DNA of 64,000 nt, from the NCBI GenBank assembly GCA_009780175.1, contig WRAO01000003.1, positions 51,303 through 115,302 on the forward strand. The letters run 5' to 3'. The notes below the pieces were generated by a model. That model did not search any database. It was not told the origin of the DNA and saw nothing but the letters and a program-made list of their open reading frames with translations. Made by a program: the position numbers and the translations under genes. Of the stretch, positions 25,708-34,208 are shown in pieces (within the stretch, counting starts at the first letter, position 1; every line of letters starts with the position of its first letter). Source of the stretch: Oscillospiraceae bacterium. GTDB taxonomy: Bacteria; Bacillota; Clostridia; Oscillospirales; Oscillospiraceae.

Positions 25708-27846
25708 TTACTTGTGCCCCTTCACCTGCGCCACAGCATCCTCAATACTGGTAAACGTCCCATCTGCATCGAGATAAGCCGTCGTCGGCAAGGCCACGCC
25801 CTCCTTCGGACAAAGCGCCCCGACGGGACAGGTGGACACACAGAGCCCACAGGCGGTGCAGTTTTCCTCTGTACCCAGCGGTACGGCGAATGAAGGCTCT
25901 ACCGTTGTCTCAAACCCGCGCCCCACAAAACCGAGCACCCCGGCCCCAGTCGCGACGCAAATCCGCACACATCGTCCACAGAGAATGCACTTGTTCCGGT
26001 CCCTTACGATATAAGCATGACTCTCATCAAGCGGATGCGTCGTTTGTTTCCCGGCAAGGGCGAATTGATCCGCGCCATAAACCGTAGAAAACTGCCGGAG
26101 TTTACAAGTGTCTACATCCGCACAGCCGCAAGACAGACAGCGTGCGGCCTCCCGTTTCGCCTGCTCCTCCGTAAACCCGCGCTCAACCTCTGTAAAACTA
26201 TGATGCCGCTCCGCTCCACTGAGCACAGGCATCGGCGTCTTGGTTATCGCCTCCCGCACCCCGAAGACAGAGAGATCCAAAGTCTCATTCTTACCCCGTG
26301 TATGGTTGTACGGTACGATGTCCGTATCGTGTCGTATGCCCCGCATATAGCGATCCATCGCCTCCGCCGCACGCTTGCCGCCTGCAATCGCCTTAATCGC
26401 CGTTGCCGGACCGGATACAACGTCCCCGGCGGCGAAGATGCCAGCCAGATTCGTCTCCATCGTCACATCATCTGTCACAAGACACGCACGGTTGACCATC
26501 AGATTGCAAGAAGGCCCGACAAAGTCGAGATCCTGCGTCTGCCCGATGGCGGAAAGTACGTAATCGAACGCCTGTACATACTCCGATCCTGCCACAGCCA
26601 CTGGACTCCGTCTGCCGGACTCGTCCGGCTCACCAAGCTCCATTTGAATGAGCTCCAGTTGAATCGTATCTCCCGTTTGGGAAATACCCACAGGCGCCGT
26701 CAATGTCTCAATATGCGCCCCTTCATGTTCCGCCTCTTCGATCTCCATCACGTCTGCCGGCATTTCGGCAACCGTGCGACGATAGATGATCCGGACGTCC
26801 CGCGCGCCCAGCCGAATCGCCGTTCGCGCGCAGTCCATCGCCGTATTCCCGCCGCCGACGACAGCGATTGTTTTGCCGCTAAAGTCCGGCGGCGTCCCAC
26901 GTGTTACAGAACCGAGGAAATCCACGCCAATCAGCACACCGGGGCAATGCGCCTCGCCTTTTAGGCCGAGCGGCCAACCGTTCTGAGAACCCACCGCAAG
27001 CAAAATCGAATCAAAGCCTGCAGTTTTAAGGCTTTCCACGGTCACATCTGTCCCAAAGTTTACACCATAATAAATCTCCACGCCAAGCGCCTGGATAATG
27101 GCAATTTCCGCGTCCAGCGTTGCGCGCGGCATCCGATAGGAGGGGATGCCGTAGCGCAGCATCCCGCCGGGCCGCTCCTGCCGCTCAAAAATAGTCACCG
27201 CATGGCCGGCTTTCGCCAAAAACCAAGCCGCGGTCAACCCCGCGGGGCCTGCGCCGATGATCGCGGCCTTTTTCCCGGTAGATGGCTGTTTTTCGGGCAA
27301 ATAAGGCTGCTCCTGCGCCAGGTCAATATCCGCTGCAAAACGCTTCAGATAAGCGATTCCAAGCGGTCCCTCAAAGGCGTTCCGGCGGCATTTTGCCTCG
27401 CAAGTTCGCACGCAGATGCGCCCACAGACCACAGGCAGCGGATTCGTTTCCTTCATGAGCTTCACGGCCTCGGCATATTCCCCCCGCGCGATATGGGCAA
27501 TATACCCAGGCACGTCCATATGCGCCGGGCATTCGAGGGTGCAGGGGGCTGTGCAGTCTCCATAGTGCTGAGAGGCCAAGAGTTCCAGGCAGGTCTTCCG
27601 CGCCAGTCGAATCGCGTCGGATTCGGTGGTGATGACCATGCCGTCCGCCGCCGTTGTTCCGCAGGCCAGCGGGACGCCGCGCTGCCCTTCAATCTCCACC
27701 CGGCAGATCATACAAGAGCCAAACGGGACCAGCCGTGGATCATGGCAGAGCGTGGGGATAAATACGCCGTTCTCCCGGCAGGCATCTAAAACCGTTTGGC
27801 CCGGTTTCGCCTGGCAAACGGCCCCGTTAATCGTCATGTTCAGCAT
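25708..27846 (-). CDS. GltD/NfnB-like flavin subunit with [2Fe-2S] and [4Fe-4S] modules (probable StnC-type transhydrogenase subunit)
   Basis: A 712-residue electron-transfer protein. Order: a ferredoxin-like [2Fe-2S] domain (Cys34, Cys45, Cys48, Cys62); a HydA/NuoG-like HYGDCTAPCTLEC cluster site near 95-106; the GltD/NfnB-type Fe-S segment (CGRICVRTCEAKC); FAD domain with GAGPAGLTAAWF near 198; NAD(P) domain with VVGGGNTAMD near 335; and a C-terminal pair of [4Fe-4S] sites (CILCGRCVRIC, CTACGLCVSTCP). No H-cluster motifs are present, so it is not a hydrogenase. With the NuoE- and NuoF-like partners this matches the Sporomusa-type electron-bifurcating transhydrogenase (Stn); a partner of a formate dehydrogenase encoded elsewhere is the alternative. 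Confidence 0.83.
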   Translation of the reverse strand: MLNMTINGAVCQAKPGQTVLDACRENGVFIPTLCHDPRLVPFGSCMICRVEIEGQRGVPLACGTTAADGMVITTESDAIRLARKTCLELLASQHYGDCTAPCTLECPAHMDVPGYIAHIARGEYAEAVKLMKETNPLPVVCGRICVRTCEAKCRRNAFEGPLGIAYLKRFAADIDLAQEQPYLPEKQPSTGKKAAIIGAGPAGLTAAWFLAKAGHAVTIFERQERPGGMLRYGIPSYRMPRATLDAEIAIIQALGVEIYYGVNFGTDVTVESLKTAGFDSILLAVGSQNGWPLGLKGEAHCPGVLIGVDFLGSVTRGTPPDFSGKTIAVVGGGNTAMDCARTAIRLGARDVRIIYRRTVAEMPADVMEIEEAEHEGAHIETLTAPVGISQTGDTIQLELIQMELGEPDESGRRSPVAVAGSEYVQAFDYVLSAIGQTQDLDFVGPSCNLMVNRACLVTDDVTMETNLAGIFAAGDVVSGPATAIKAIAGGKRAAEAMDRYMRGIRHDTDIVPYNHTRGKNETLDLSVFGVREAITKTPMPVLSGAERHHSFTEVERGFTEEQAKREAARCLSCGCADVDTCKLRQFSTVYGADQFALAGKQTTHPLDESHAYIVRDRNKCILCGRCVRICVATGAGVLGFVGRGFETTVEPSFAVPLGTEENCTACGLCVSTCPVGALCPKEGVALPTTAYLDADGTFTSIEDAVAQVKGHK

Positions 27847-27859
27847 CCGATACGCCCCC

Positions 27860-29635
27860 CTATTCCACCACTACAGCGTCAAATTTGCAAACGGACTTAC
27901 AAATCCCGCACTTGGTGCACACGTTTTGATCGATCATATGTGGCGCTTTCGATCCCCCTAAGATCGCGTTTACCGGACACTTCTTCGCGCAAACGGTACA
28001 CCCGACGCACTTATCCGGCACGATTGCGAACCGAATCAGGGCCTTACACTGACCGGTAAGGCACTTTTTTTCCCGGATATGCGCGTCATATTCGTCCCGA
28101 AAGTACCGAATCGTGGTCAATACCGGATTTGGCGCTGTCTGTCCTAGGCCGCAAAGCGCGTTGGTTTTGATCTGATGGGACAGGTATTCGAGCTGTTCCA
28201 CGTCCCCTTCGATACCCTTGCCCTCCGTAATCCGCTCCAAAAGCTCCAACATCCGCATGGTGCCGATTTTGCAAAACGTACACTTCCCGCAGGACTCCGA
28301 TTGCGTAAACTGCAAGAAATATCGCGCGATGTCCACCATGCAGTTGTCCGCGTCCATGACGACCATCCCGCCGGATCCCATAATCGCCCCCGTCTCGGCG
28401 AGCGATTTGTAGTCGATTACAGTATCCATCAGCTCCGCCGGAATGCACCCGCCGGACGGGCCGCCCATCTGCACTGCCTTCAACGGCTTACCGGACACAG
28501 TCCCCCCGCCGATCTCATAGACCACGTCGCGAATGGTCATCCCGATCGGGATTTCCACCAGGCCGCCCTTTTTTACCTTGCCAGCCAGCGCGAACACCTT
28601 GGTGCCATGGCTCTCGTCCGTGCCATAAGCCGCGAACGCGGAGGCGCCGTTGCGGAGAATCCACCCGATATTGGCCAGTGTCTCCACGTTGTTGATGTTA
28701 GACGGTTTATCAAACAGCCCCCGTTCCGCTGGGAACGGCGGACGGATGCGCGGCATGCCGCGTTTGCCCTCAATGGACTCAATCAAGGCCGTTTCCTCGC
28801 CGCAGACGAAAGCGCCGGCGCCCTCTTTGACGGTGAGTGTGAAATCAAAGCCGGAGCCGAGGATATCTTTGCCCAGGAATCCCCGCACTTCCGCCTGCCG
28901 GATCGCGATTTTCAGCCGCCGAATCGCGATGGGATACTCGGCTCGCGCGTAGATATATCCCTTCGTCGCCCCGATCGCGTATCCGCCGATGATGAGCCCT
29001 TCGATCACGCTGTGCGGGTCGCCTTCGAGGATGCTGCGATCCATAAAAGCCCCGGGGTCGCCCTCGTCGGCGTTGCAGATGATGTATTTCTGATCGGCTT
29101 CATATCCTGCCGCGAATTTCCATTTGAGGCCGGTCGAGAACCCGGCTCCGCCCCGGCCTTTGACGCCGGACGCGATGACTTCCGCAATGACTTCCGGCGG
29201 CGACATTGCGCCCAGCGCCCGCTTGAGGCCCTCGTAAGCCGCCATCCCAATCGCGGCGTCGATCGACTCCGGGTCAATCGCCCCGCATCGGGCAAGCACC
29301 AGGCGCACTTGGCGGTCCAGAAAACCCTGCTCCGACCCGGCGCCGGTGGAGGTCAGCAGGGGCGCGCATTGCGCGTCCGTCTCTTTGCTGCCCAAGATGT
29401 GGCGCTCAAAAATCGCCTTTGCCTGCGCCGCGTCCACCCAGCCGTAGATCGTGCGCGATCCGTCGTCCGCCCGCACTTCTACCATAGGTTCGGCATAACA
29501 CATGCCCATGCAGCCTGTCTCGCCGATCGAAAGATCGAGCGAGGCCTCCTTGCCCAGTGTTTGCAAGGTTTCCTTGACTGTGAGTCCTCCGGCGGCAATG
29601 CCGCAGGAGCCTAGGCCGATAATCAGTTCACGCAT
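27860..29635 (-). CDS. NuoF-like FMN/NADH-binding subunit of a flavin-based complex
   Basis: A 591-residue HydB/NuoF-type protein. Order: thioredoxin-like [2Fe-2S] domain (GSCGIAAGG, GETGCMGMCYAEP, residues 1-90); NADH/FMN domain (GRGGAGFSTGLKW, NADEGDPGAFMDR, YIYARAEYP); SLBB-like region; the N3 [4Fe-4S] site (ESCGKCTFCKIGT, then LCGLGQTAPNP); and a C-terminal 2[4Fe-4S] ferredoxin (CVGCTVCAKKCP, CTKCGICKSVC). ATG 29635 follows GGAGGTGGAG and overlaps the nuoE-like stop by 13 bases. It oxidises or reduces NAD and, in bifurcating complexes, carries the branching flavin. A 22-base dispersed repeat lies inside the coding sequence at 29358-29379, between the first two domains. Confidence 0.9.
   Translation of the reverse strand: MRELIIGLGSCGIAAGGLTVKETLQTLGKEASLDLSIGETGCMGMCYAEPMVEVRADDGSRTIYGWVDAAQAKAIFERHILGSKETDAQCAPLLTSTGAGSEQGFLDRQVRLVLARCGAIDPESIDAAIGMAAYEGLKRALGAMSPPEVIAEVIASGVKGRGGAGFSTGLKWKFAAGYEADQKYIICNADEGDPGAFMDRSILEGDPHSVIEGLIIGGYAIGATKGYIYARAEYPIAIRRLKIAIRQAEVRGFLGKDILGSGFDFTLTVKEGAGAFVCGEETALIESIEGKRGMPRIRPPFPAERGLFDKPSNINNVETLANIGWILRNGASAFAAYGTDESHGTKVFALAGKVKKGGLVEIPIGMTIRDVVYEIGGGTVSGKPLKAVQMGGPSGGCIPAELMDTVIDYKSLAETGAIMGSGGMVVMDADNCMVDIARYFLQFTQSESCGKCTFCKIGTMRMLELLERITEGKGIEGDVEQLEYLSHQIKTNALCGLGQTAPNPVLTTIRYFRDEYDAHIREKKCLTGQCKALIRFAIVPDKCVGCTVCAKKCPVNAILGGSKAPHMIDQNVCTKCGICKSVCKFDAVVVE
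29358..29379. repeat. Dispersed 22-base repeat, copy 1 (inside the NuoF-like gene)
   Basis: The sequence AGGGGCGCGCATTGCGCG plus TCCG occurs here and again, identical, at 55335-55356 in an intergenic region. It contains the near-palindrome GCGCGCATTGCGCG. Here it falls in the linker after the thioredoxin-like domain and is translated (reading DAQCAPL on the minus strand). Confidence 0.7.
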
Positions 29636-30132
29636 GCCGTCTCCACCTCCCGCGCGCGAAACGCCCGAATCACTGCCCGCGCCGTCTCGGGCGTGAGCCG
29701 TCCATGCGCCTCTGTGCCGATCATAATCACGGGCGCCAGGGAACAGCACCCAATACAGGCCACCGACTCCACAGTAAACAGCCCGTCCTCTGTCGTGCCG
29801 CCCAGCTGGATGCCGAGTTCATGACAAATCGCGTCCGCGATATTCTCCGCCCCGATCACGTGGCAGGCGGTGCCGAAGCAGATTTTGATGATATGCTTCC
29901 CCGTAGGCGCGAGCCGAAACTGGGAATAGAAGGTAACCACGCCCATGATTTGGCTCACGAAGATACCCGTCCGCTCTGAGAGCCGGGCGATGATGTCCTT
30001 GGGTAAATAGCCGTAGGCGTCTTGTAGCTTTTGAAGCGTGGGGATTAGGGCGGACTGGTCGCCGGTCCAATCCGCCGTGATTTCCTCGAATGCGTCCCAA
30101 TATTTGCTGTTCTCCGCGCAGTTGTTGCACAT
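29623..30132 (-). CDS. NuoE-like [2Fe-2S] subunit
   Basis: A 169-residue thioredoxin-fold iron-sulfur protein of the NuoE/HydC family. The four cluster cysteines are Cys85, Cys90 (CFGTACHVIGA), Cys126 and Cys130 (CIGCCSLAP). The N-terminal four-helix part contains LQKLQDAYGYLPKD and QIMGVVTFYSQF. ATG 30132 follows GAGGT. It is the first gene of a three-gene operon (NuoE-like, NuoF-like, GltD-like). It passes electrons to or from the NuoF-like subunit. Confidence 0.92.
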   Translation of the reverse strand: MCNNCAENSKYWDAFEEITADWTGDQSALIPTLQKLQDAYGYLPKDIIARLSERTGIFVSQIMGVVTFYSQFRLAPTGKHIIKICFGTACHVIGAENIADAICHELGIQLGGTTEDGLFTVESVACIGCCSLAPVIMIGTEAHGRLTPETARAVIRAFRAREVETACVN

Positions 30133-30171
30133 GCTGTTACCTCGTGTGGGTTCAAGTGTTGATAAACAAAA

Positions 30172-30200
30172 AGTATACCATGATGCCGTATTTGATGCAA
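30172..30200 (-). promoter_or_regulatory. Promoter of the flavin/Fe-S complex operon
   Basis: On the minus strand TTGCAT (30200-30195), a 17-base spacer and TATACT (30177-30172). The operon start codon lies 40 bases downstream. Confidence 0.6.
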
Positions 30201-30241
30201 GCGATAGAATCCCCCGGCAGTGGAAAAACACGTTGTACGTC

Positions 30242-30262
30242 ATTGCGGGCTCGACCCGCAAT
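30242..30262. repeat. Short palindromic interspersed repeat
   Basis: ATTGCGGG and CCCGCAAT form an 8-bp inverted repeat around CTCGA, within an intergenic stretch that reads like a known type of small interspersed palindrome (TCATTGCGGGC...CCCGCAATC). Only one copy was found here. It could also give a weak RNA hairpin. Confidence 0.5.
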
Positions 30263-30345
30263 CTCCGGAATGTGTAATAATCAACAGGATTCGTCCACGC
30301 CCCAATCCCCCTATGTTTCAATTTCATTACAAGTTTGGAAATCCA

Positions 30346-30375
30346 TTGAACGAACAAGAACTGCCGTGCTATACT
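30346..30375 (+). promoter_or_regulatory. Promoter of the CAP/SLH gene
   Basis: TTGAAC (30346-30351), an 18-base spacer and TATACT (30370-30375), 36 bases before the start codon. Confidence 0.6.
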
Positions 30376-30410
30376 TGAGATCACTTCAATCTAAATGGAG
30401 CTGTATGTAA

Positions 30411-31682
30411 ATGCGCAAAAAACTCAAACGGATCGCTTCGCTGCTCTTCGTGCTCTGTCTCCTCCTGCCCATTGGCGCGGCGGCGGTAGAAAACGGGGGT
30501 TGGCAGCTGGACGAGATCACCCATTCGAGAGACATTGCCACAGACAACGAGTGGGAGACGCTCATCCTCATCAACACCCTGCGCCTGAACGCGGGCAGAG
30601 AGCCGCTCGCCATGACGAGGGACCTTCAATCCGCGGCGTCGATCCGCGCCTATGAACTTGACACTAGCTTCGGGTCTACCCGTCCGAACGATACCCCTTG
30701 GTACACCGTTTTGGACGAAGCCGGGATTGTTTACAACGGCGCGGCGGAACTGACCGCCCGCAACTTCCTCTTCGGCTCCGCCGCGGTGGCGGAATGGGCA
30801 AATGGGGGAGCGGCGCTGGACATTTTACTTGGCAACTTCACCCACATCGGCATCGGACACGACTTCGGCGGAGATACTTGGAGCGTCCTATTCCTCTCCG
30901 CGGCGGCCCATACGGAACTCTCGCTCCATCCCTCCGGCGCGCGGCATATCACCGCCGGAGAGTCCCTGTTTAGCCTTGGGCTCATGGTGCAAGCGGACGG
31001 CCCCGCGGGAATCAGCTTCCTCCCGCTGATGGACGGTATGGCGCGCGGCCTAGATCAGACCCAGGCCGGACTCCAAACCGTGACAATCGGCCTCGGCGGC
31101 CTCTTCACCACCTTCTATCTAGAAGTCCGTTTCACAGACGTGCCGGGCAATAGCTGGTATTTCCCTTATGTCCGCTTCGTGACCCACCACGAACTGTTCC
31201 AAGGCATCTCGCCGAGCGAGTTTGATCCGGAAAGTCCCATGACCCGCGCAATGTTTGTCACTGTCCTTGGACGCCTCGCTACGCAGATGGGTCTAGAGAT
31301 TACCGGAGATCATAGTCCATTCTCCGATGTGCAGGCCGGCATGTGGTATACCCGTTACATTGGCTGGGCGGCGGACCGTGGCATCGCCCAGGGCTTTGAC
31401 GGTAGATTCGGCGTGAACGACCCCGTTACCCGCGAACAGATGGCGACCTTTCTCCTGCGCTTTGTCCACTATATCGAACTGGAACTGACATCGGCGAGAA
31501 CGCCGTTCATCGCAGACCGCGCACAGATCAACGCCTGGGCCAGGGAATCGGTAGACCTCTTCGTCGGCCTCGGCCTCATAGATCTTGACGAAAGAGCAGG
31601 TACATTCAATCCCAGCGACCCCGCCACAAGGGCAGTGGTCGCCAAGGCTTTGACGATTCTGGCGAGAGATCATATTCAATAA
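30411..31682 (+). CDS. Secreted CAP-like protein with three C-terminal SLH domains
   Basis: A 423-residue envelope protein. A signal peptide (MRKKLKR, hydrophobic core to about residue 25) is followed by a divergent CAP/SCP-like domain (about 45-200; LILINTLRLNAGREPLAM, FTHIGIGHDF) in which several usual cavity residues are missing. The three SLH repeats (about 240-420) show FTDVPGNSWYFPYVRF, FSDVQAGMWYTRYIGW and a weaker third copy. SLH repeats anchor proteins to pyruvylated wall polymers. The domain order (CAP then SLH) is the reverse of the related protein at 36562-37716. Confidence 0.85.
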   Translation: MRKKLKRIASLLFVLCLLLPIGAAAVENGGWQLDEITHSRDIATDNEWETLILINTLRLNAGREPLAMTRDLQSAASIRAYELDTSFGSTRPNDTPWYTVLDEAGIVYNGAAELTARNFLFGSAAVAEWANGGAALDILLGNFTHIGIGHDFGGDTWSVLFLSAAAHTELSLHPSGARHITAGESLFSLGLMVQADGPAGISFLPLMDGMARGLDQTQAGLQTVTIGLGGLFTTFYLEVRFTDVPGNSWYFPYVRFVTHHELFQGISPSEFDPESPMTRAMFVTVLGRLATQMGLEITGDHSPFSDVQAGMWYTRYIGWAADRGIAQGFDGRFGVNDPVTREQMATFLLRFVHYIELELTSARTPFIADRAQINAWARESVDLFVGLGLIDLDERAGTFNPSDPATRAVVAKALTILARDHIQ

Positions 31683-31700
31683 CACCGATCACACACGACG

Positions 31701-31735
31701 AAAGAGCCGCCCCCTTTGCGAGGAGCGGCTCTTTT
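31701..31735 (+). terminator. Terminator after the CAP/SLH gene
   Basis: AAAGAGCCGC pairs with GCGGCTCTTT around a 14-base loop, followed by TCTGTTTT. Member of the AAGAGCC hairpin group; it also faces the end of the converging lipoprotein gene. Confidence 0.8.
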
Positions 31736-31762
31736 CTGTTTTAGCTTTGCGCGATGCGTAGA

Positions 31763-34099
31763 CTATCTCTGTTCGTTCATATATGTCTGGATGCGATTTT
31801 GCAGAATACGGGCCGTGTCAGCCGCGCTCCTGTCACCGGCTAGGAAGGGAAGGAGTTCCTCTGTCACCATGTCCATCACGGTTTCATCAAAACGCCCCAT
31901 GCGATTCGCGCTTTCCACAATCGTCCGCAAACTGTTCGCTTCCGCCGCTGTCATGGCGTAGAGCGAAACCATAAATCCGCTCCCGCCAAAACTGACCATG
32001 CCCCTGGGCTGTTCGATTTCCTCGCCGTACTCGTTGATAAAAAACTCCGGTTGCATCGCGGTAGCAACGACCTCTTCATACTGGTCAATTCGCAGCGGGA
32101 AAGCGTTGCCCCAGATGCGGTTGAGGGGCGCGTCTGCCAAGAGGAATTGCCGGATAAAGGTCCAAGCCTCCTCCTGGTGCGGGCTGGCGGCATTGATCCC
32201 TAACCCGTCGCTGATCTGCACCAAATGCGCGCCGCCGTCCGGAGTTGGTACGCCCAGGGCGATCACCTCTCCTAAGGTAGCTGTATACACCTGCAAATGG
32301 AGCGGATTTGAGAGAGTCGCCATGTCGAGCAGCTGCTCACCGCGCTGCATCCGCTCATAAGCGGTGACATGCCCGGTGAGGATGAACCCACCGCCCCCGC
32401 CGCCAAAATTCCGGTTATCCGGCAGGCGTCGGACAATTTCGAGCAGATGGAGAAATTCCTCGTTCTCCAAGTTGACGCGCCGCTCTGTCCAGTTGATAAA
32501 AGCATCGCCGAACAGGAGAATCGTAGAGAGGAAGGAATCTCCCGTCAGCCATTCTCCTAAGATATACGGCATGTCCTCATCTGCCGTCTGGTCCAGAAGC
32601 TCCAACAGCGCGGCAAGCGTCCAGGAATGGATATGATCCACGTTCTCTGCCATGCCGACCATGGTTTGGATGGAGAAGCTGTTTGAGATCAAAGGCAAGG
32701 TGCCGTCCGGCATCTCCATGGCGCTCAAAATATTCTGGAAGAAGTCCGAGCGGCGGAGCTCCGGGTCGGCGTCAAGGAAGGGGTAGAGGTCTGCCAAAAA
32801 CCCTCTTTCTACCGCAGTGCCGAGAATACGGGAATCGCCTAAAATAATGTCTGGCCCTCCGCCGGACGTGAGCTCTGCGCGAAACCGCGCGATCCCCGCT
32901 GTCCTGTCCTCGTTTGTGTCGTGCATTCTGTAATCTGTCACTTGAATCTGGTGCGTCTGGCTGGTCCTGTTGAAAGCCACAACCTGACTGCGCACGTCTC
33001 CCGAGATATTGAAGCCGCCCAAGGTGATGATTTCCCGCACCGGGAGCTCGCTGCGCGGGGTGCGGCTCAGGATAATCAACTCTGTAGTCTCCTCCGAGCC
33101 GGAGAGAAACATCGCGTCTGAGATAAGAACCGCGATCCGCCCGTCGTCCAGAAAGTTTACATGATAGTCCCGCTCCGCCGCGACACCGGACTCGATCCAG
33201 TTGAGCAAAAGCGTCTGCTCGCCGGTGGCCAGGTTGTACCCGATGAGATGAATGCGGTCGTCTATGATGAAGTCGAAGTCATCGGCCGCGGCGGCGGGGA
33301 AGAGCGCCGCCGCGGCGGCAACGGAGATCGGGAAAGTCTCTCCCCATGCGTTAACGGCCAGGTTCACTTCCCGAGCACTGTCCCAATCAAGCACAAATAC
33401 GCGCCCATCTGCCGTATGGGAAAGACTGCTCTGGAAATCTACATCTAACCGCCCGCGTACCGCGCGATTCTCGTCCAATATGTAGACCGCCGAGCCGCCC
33501 ATACCCTGCGTGCGCAACAGAATATAGTCACCCGTGAAGAGCGTCTGGGTGACACGGAACCAAGCTCCGCCCTGCGGCGCGACACCCGTAATTTCCTGAG
33601 AAAACAACTCGTTCCCATCCGCGTCATATGCGGCGTAGAAAAGCGCGATACTGGACCCCGTCATGCCCCATGCGGTATCGGTATAGAGGATCGCATAGTG
33701 TCCCTCGTCTGTGACCGCGAGGCCTACAACATCAATCATCGAAGTGTCTGGGACTTGAATCTCCGTCCGTCTGGGGTCTGTTCCGTCCGCCGCCATGCTG
33801 GCGATTATAATTGGCAGCGGGGTCGCTTCCCAAGCATCCCAGGCTGTGCCCGCGTCCGGCAGTTGCCATGGGGCGAAGAAGTAATAGATCCGGTCGTTGT
33901 GTACGATGCTCCGCACGCTGGACGGGCCAGTTTCTAGCTCGAAATACGTCGGCACAAAAGCATAGGCTGCGATCGGAGCGTCGCTGATTACGGTATCCGC
34001 CTCCGTGCCGCCTCCGCCGCCGCAAGCGGCGAGCGAGGAAATGAGCGCCAAGGCCAATATAAAGGCCAAAATTCGTGTCTTTGCAACTGTAATGCGCAT
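31763..34099 (-). CDS. Large solute-binding-like lipoprotein
   Basis: A 778-residue lipoprotein. The signal ends in SLAAC, followed by a Gly-rich linker. Residues about 40-370 have repeated hydrophobic/aspartate strands (DGRVFVLDWDS, DGRIAVLISD) like a beta-propeller. The C-terminal ~400 residues look like a family-1 extracellular solute-binding protein (GGPDIILGDSRI, FLADLYPFLDADPELRRSDFF, GINAASPHQEEAWTFIRQFLL). ATG 34099 follows AAGGAG; the TTG upstream at 34120 overlaps that site. No ABC permease genes are near, so it may act as a sensor partner or use a remote transporter. It lies downstream of a two-component system and has the same promoter geometry as that system. Confidence 0.82.
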   Translation of the reverse strand: MRITVAKTRILAFILALALISSLAACGGGGGTEADTVISDAPIAAYAFVPTYFELETGPSSVRSIVHNDRIYYFFAPWQLPDAGTAWDAWEATPLPIIIASMAADGTDPRRTEIQVPDTSMIDVVGLAVTDEGHYAILYTDTAWGMTGSSIALFYAAYDADGNELFSQEITGVAPQGGAWFRVTQTLFTGDYILLRTQGMGGSAVYILDENRAVRGRLDVDFQSSLSHTADGRVFVLDWDSAREVNLAVNAWGETFPISVAAAAALFPAAAADDFDFIIDDRIHLIGYNLATGEQTLLLNWIESGVAAERDYHVNFLDDGRIAVLISDAMFLSGSEETTELIILSRTPRSELPVREIITLGGFNISGDVRSQVVAFNRTSQTHQIQVTDYRMHDTNEDRTAGIARFRAELTSGGGPDIILGDSRILGTAVERGFLADLYPFLDADPELRRSDFFQNILSAMEMPDGTLPLISNSFSIQTMVGMAENVDHIHSWTLAALLELLDQTADEDMPYILGEWLTGDSFLSTILLFGDAFINWTERRVNLENEEFLHLLEIVRRLPDNRNFGGGGGGFILTGHVTAYERMQRGEQLLDMATLSNPLHLQVYTATLGEVIALGVPTPDGGAHLVQISDGLGINAASPHQEEAWTFIRQFLLADAPLNRIWGNAFPLRIDQYEEVVATAMQPEFFINEYGEEIEQPRGMVSFGGSGFMVSLYAMTAAEANSLRTIVESANRMGRFDETVMDMVTEELLPFLAGDRSAADTARILQNRIQTYMNEQR

Positions 34100-34155
34100 G
34101 CTGTAAGTCTCCTTATTCAAAAAAATAACCTCCTGCGGTCGATGTTGCCCAACAC

Positions 34156-34188
34156 ATCATACCGAGCGGAAGGTTAAGAGAAGGTTAA
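34156..34188 (-). promoter_or_regulatory. Response-regulator box and promoter of the lipoprotein gene
   Basis: On the minus strand two TTAACCT units, 11 bases apart start to start (34188-34182 and 34177-34171), are followed after 9 bases by TATGAT (34161-34156). PhoB-family regulators bind such 11-bp direct repeats in place of a -35 box. The same arrangement lies upstream of the response regulator at 36080-36112. Confidence 0.72.
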
Positions 34189-34208
34189 ATTGTTATGGAT
34201 GCTCCCAT

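Noticed and set aside
28175..29614. 479-codon open frame on the plus strand
   Set aside because: Antisense to the NuoF-like gene, whose Fe-S and NADH motifs are complete; it arises from GC-rich third positions.
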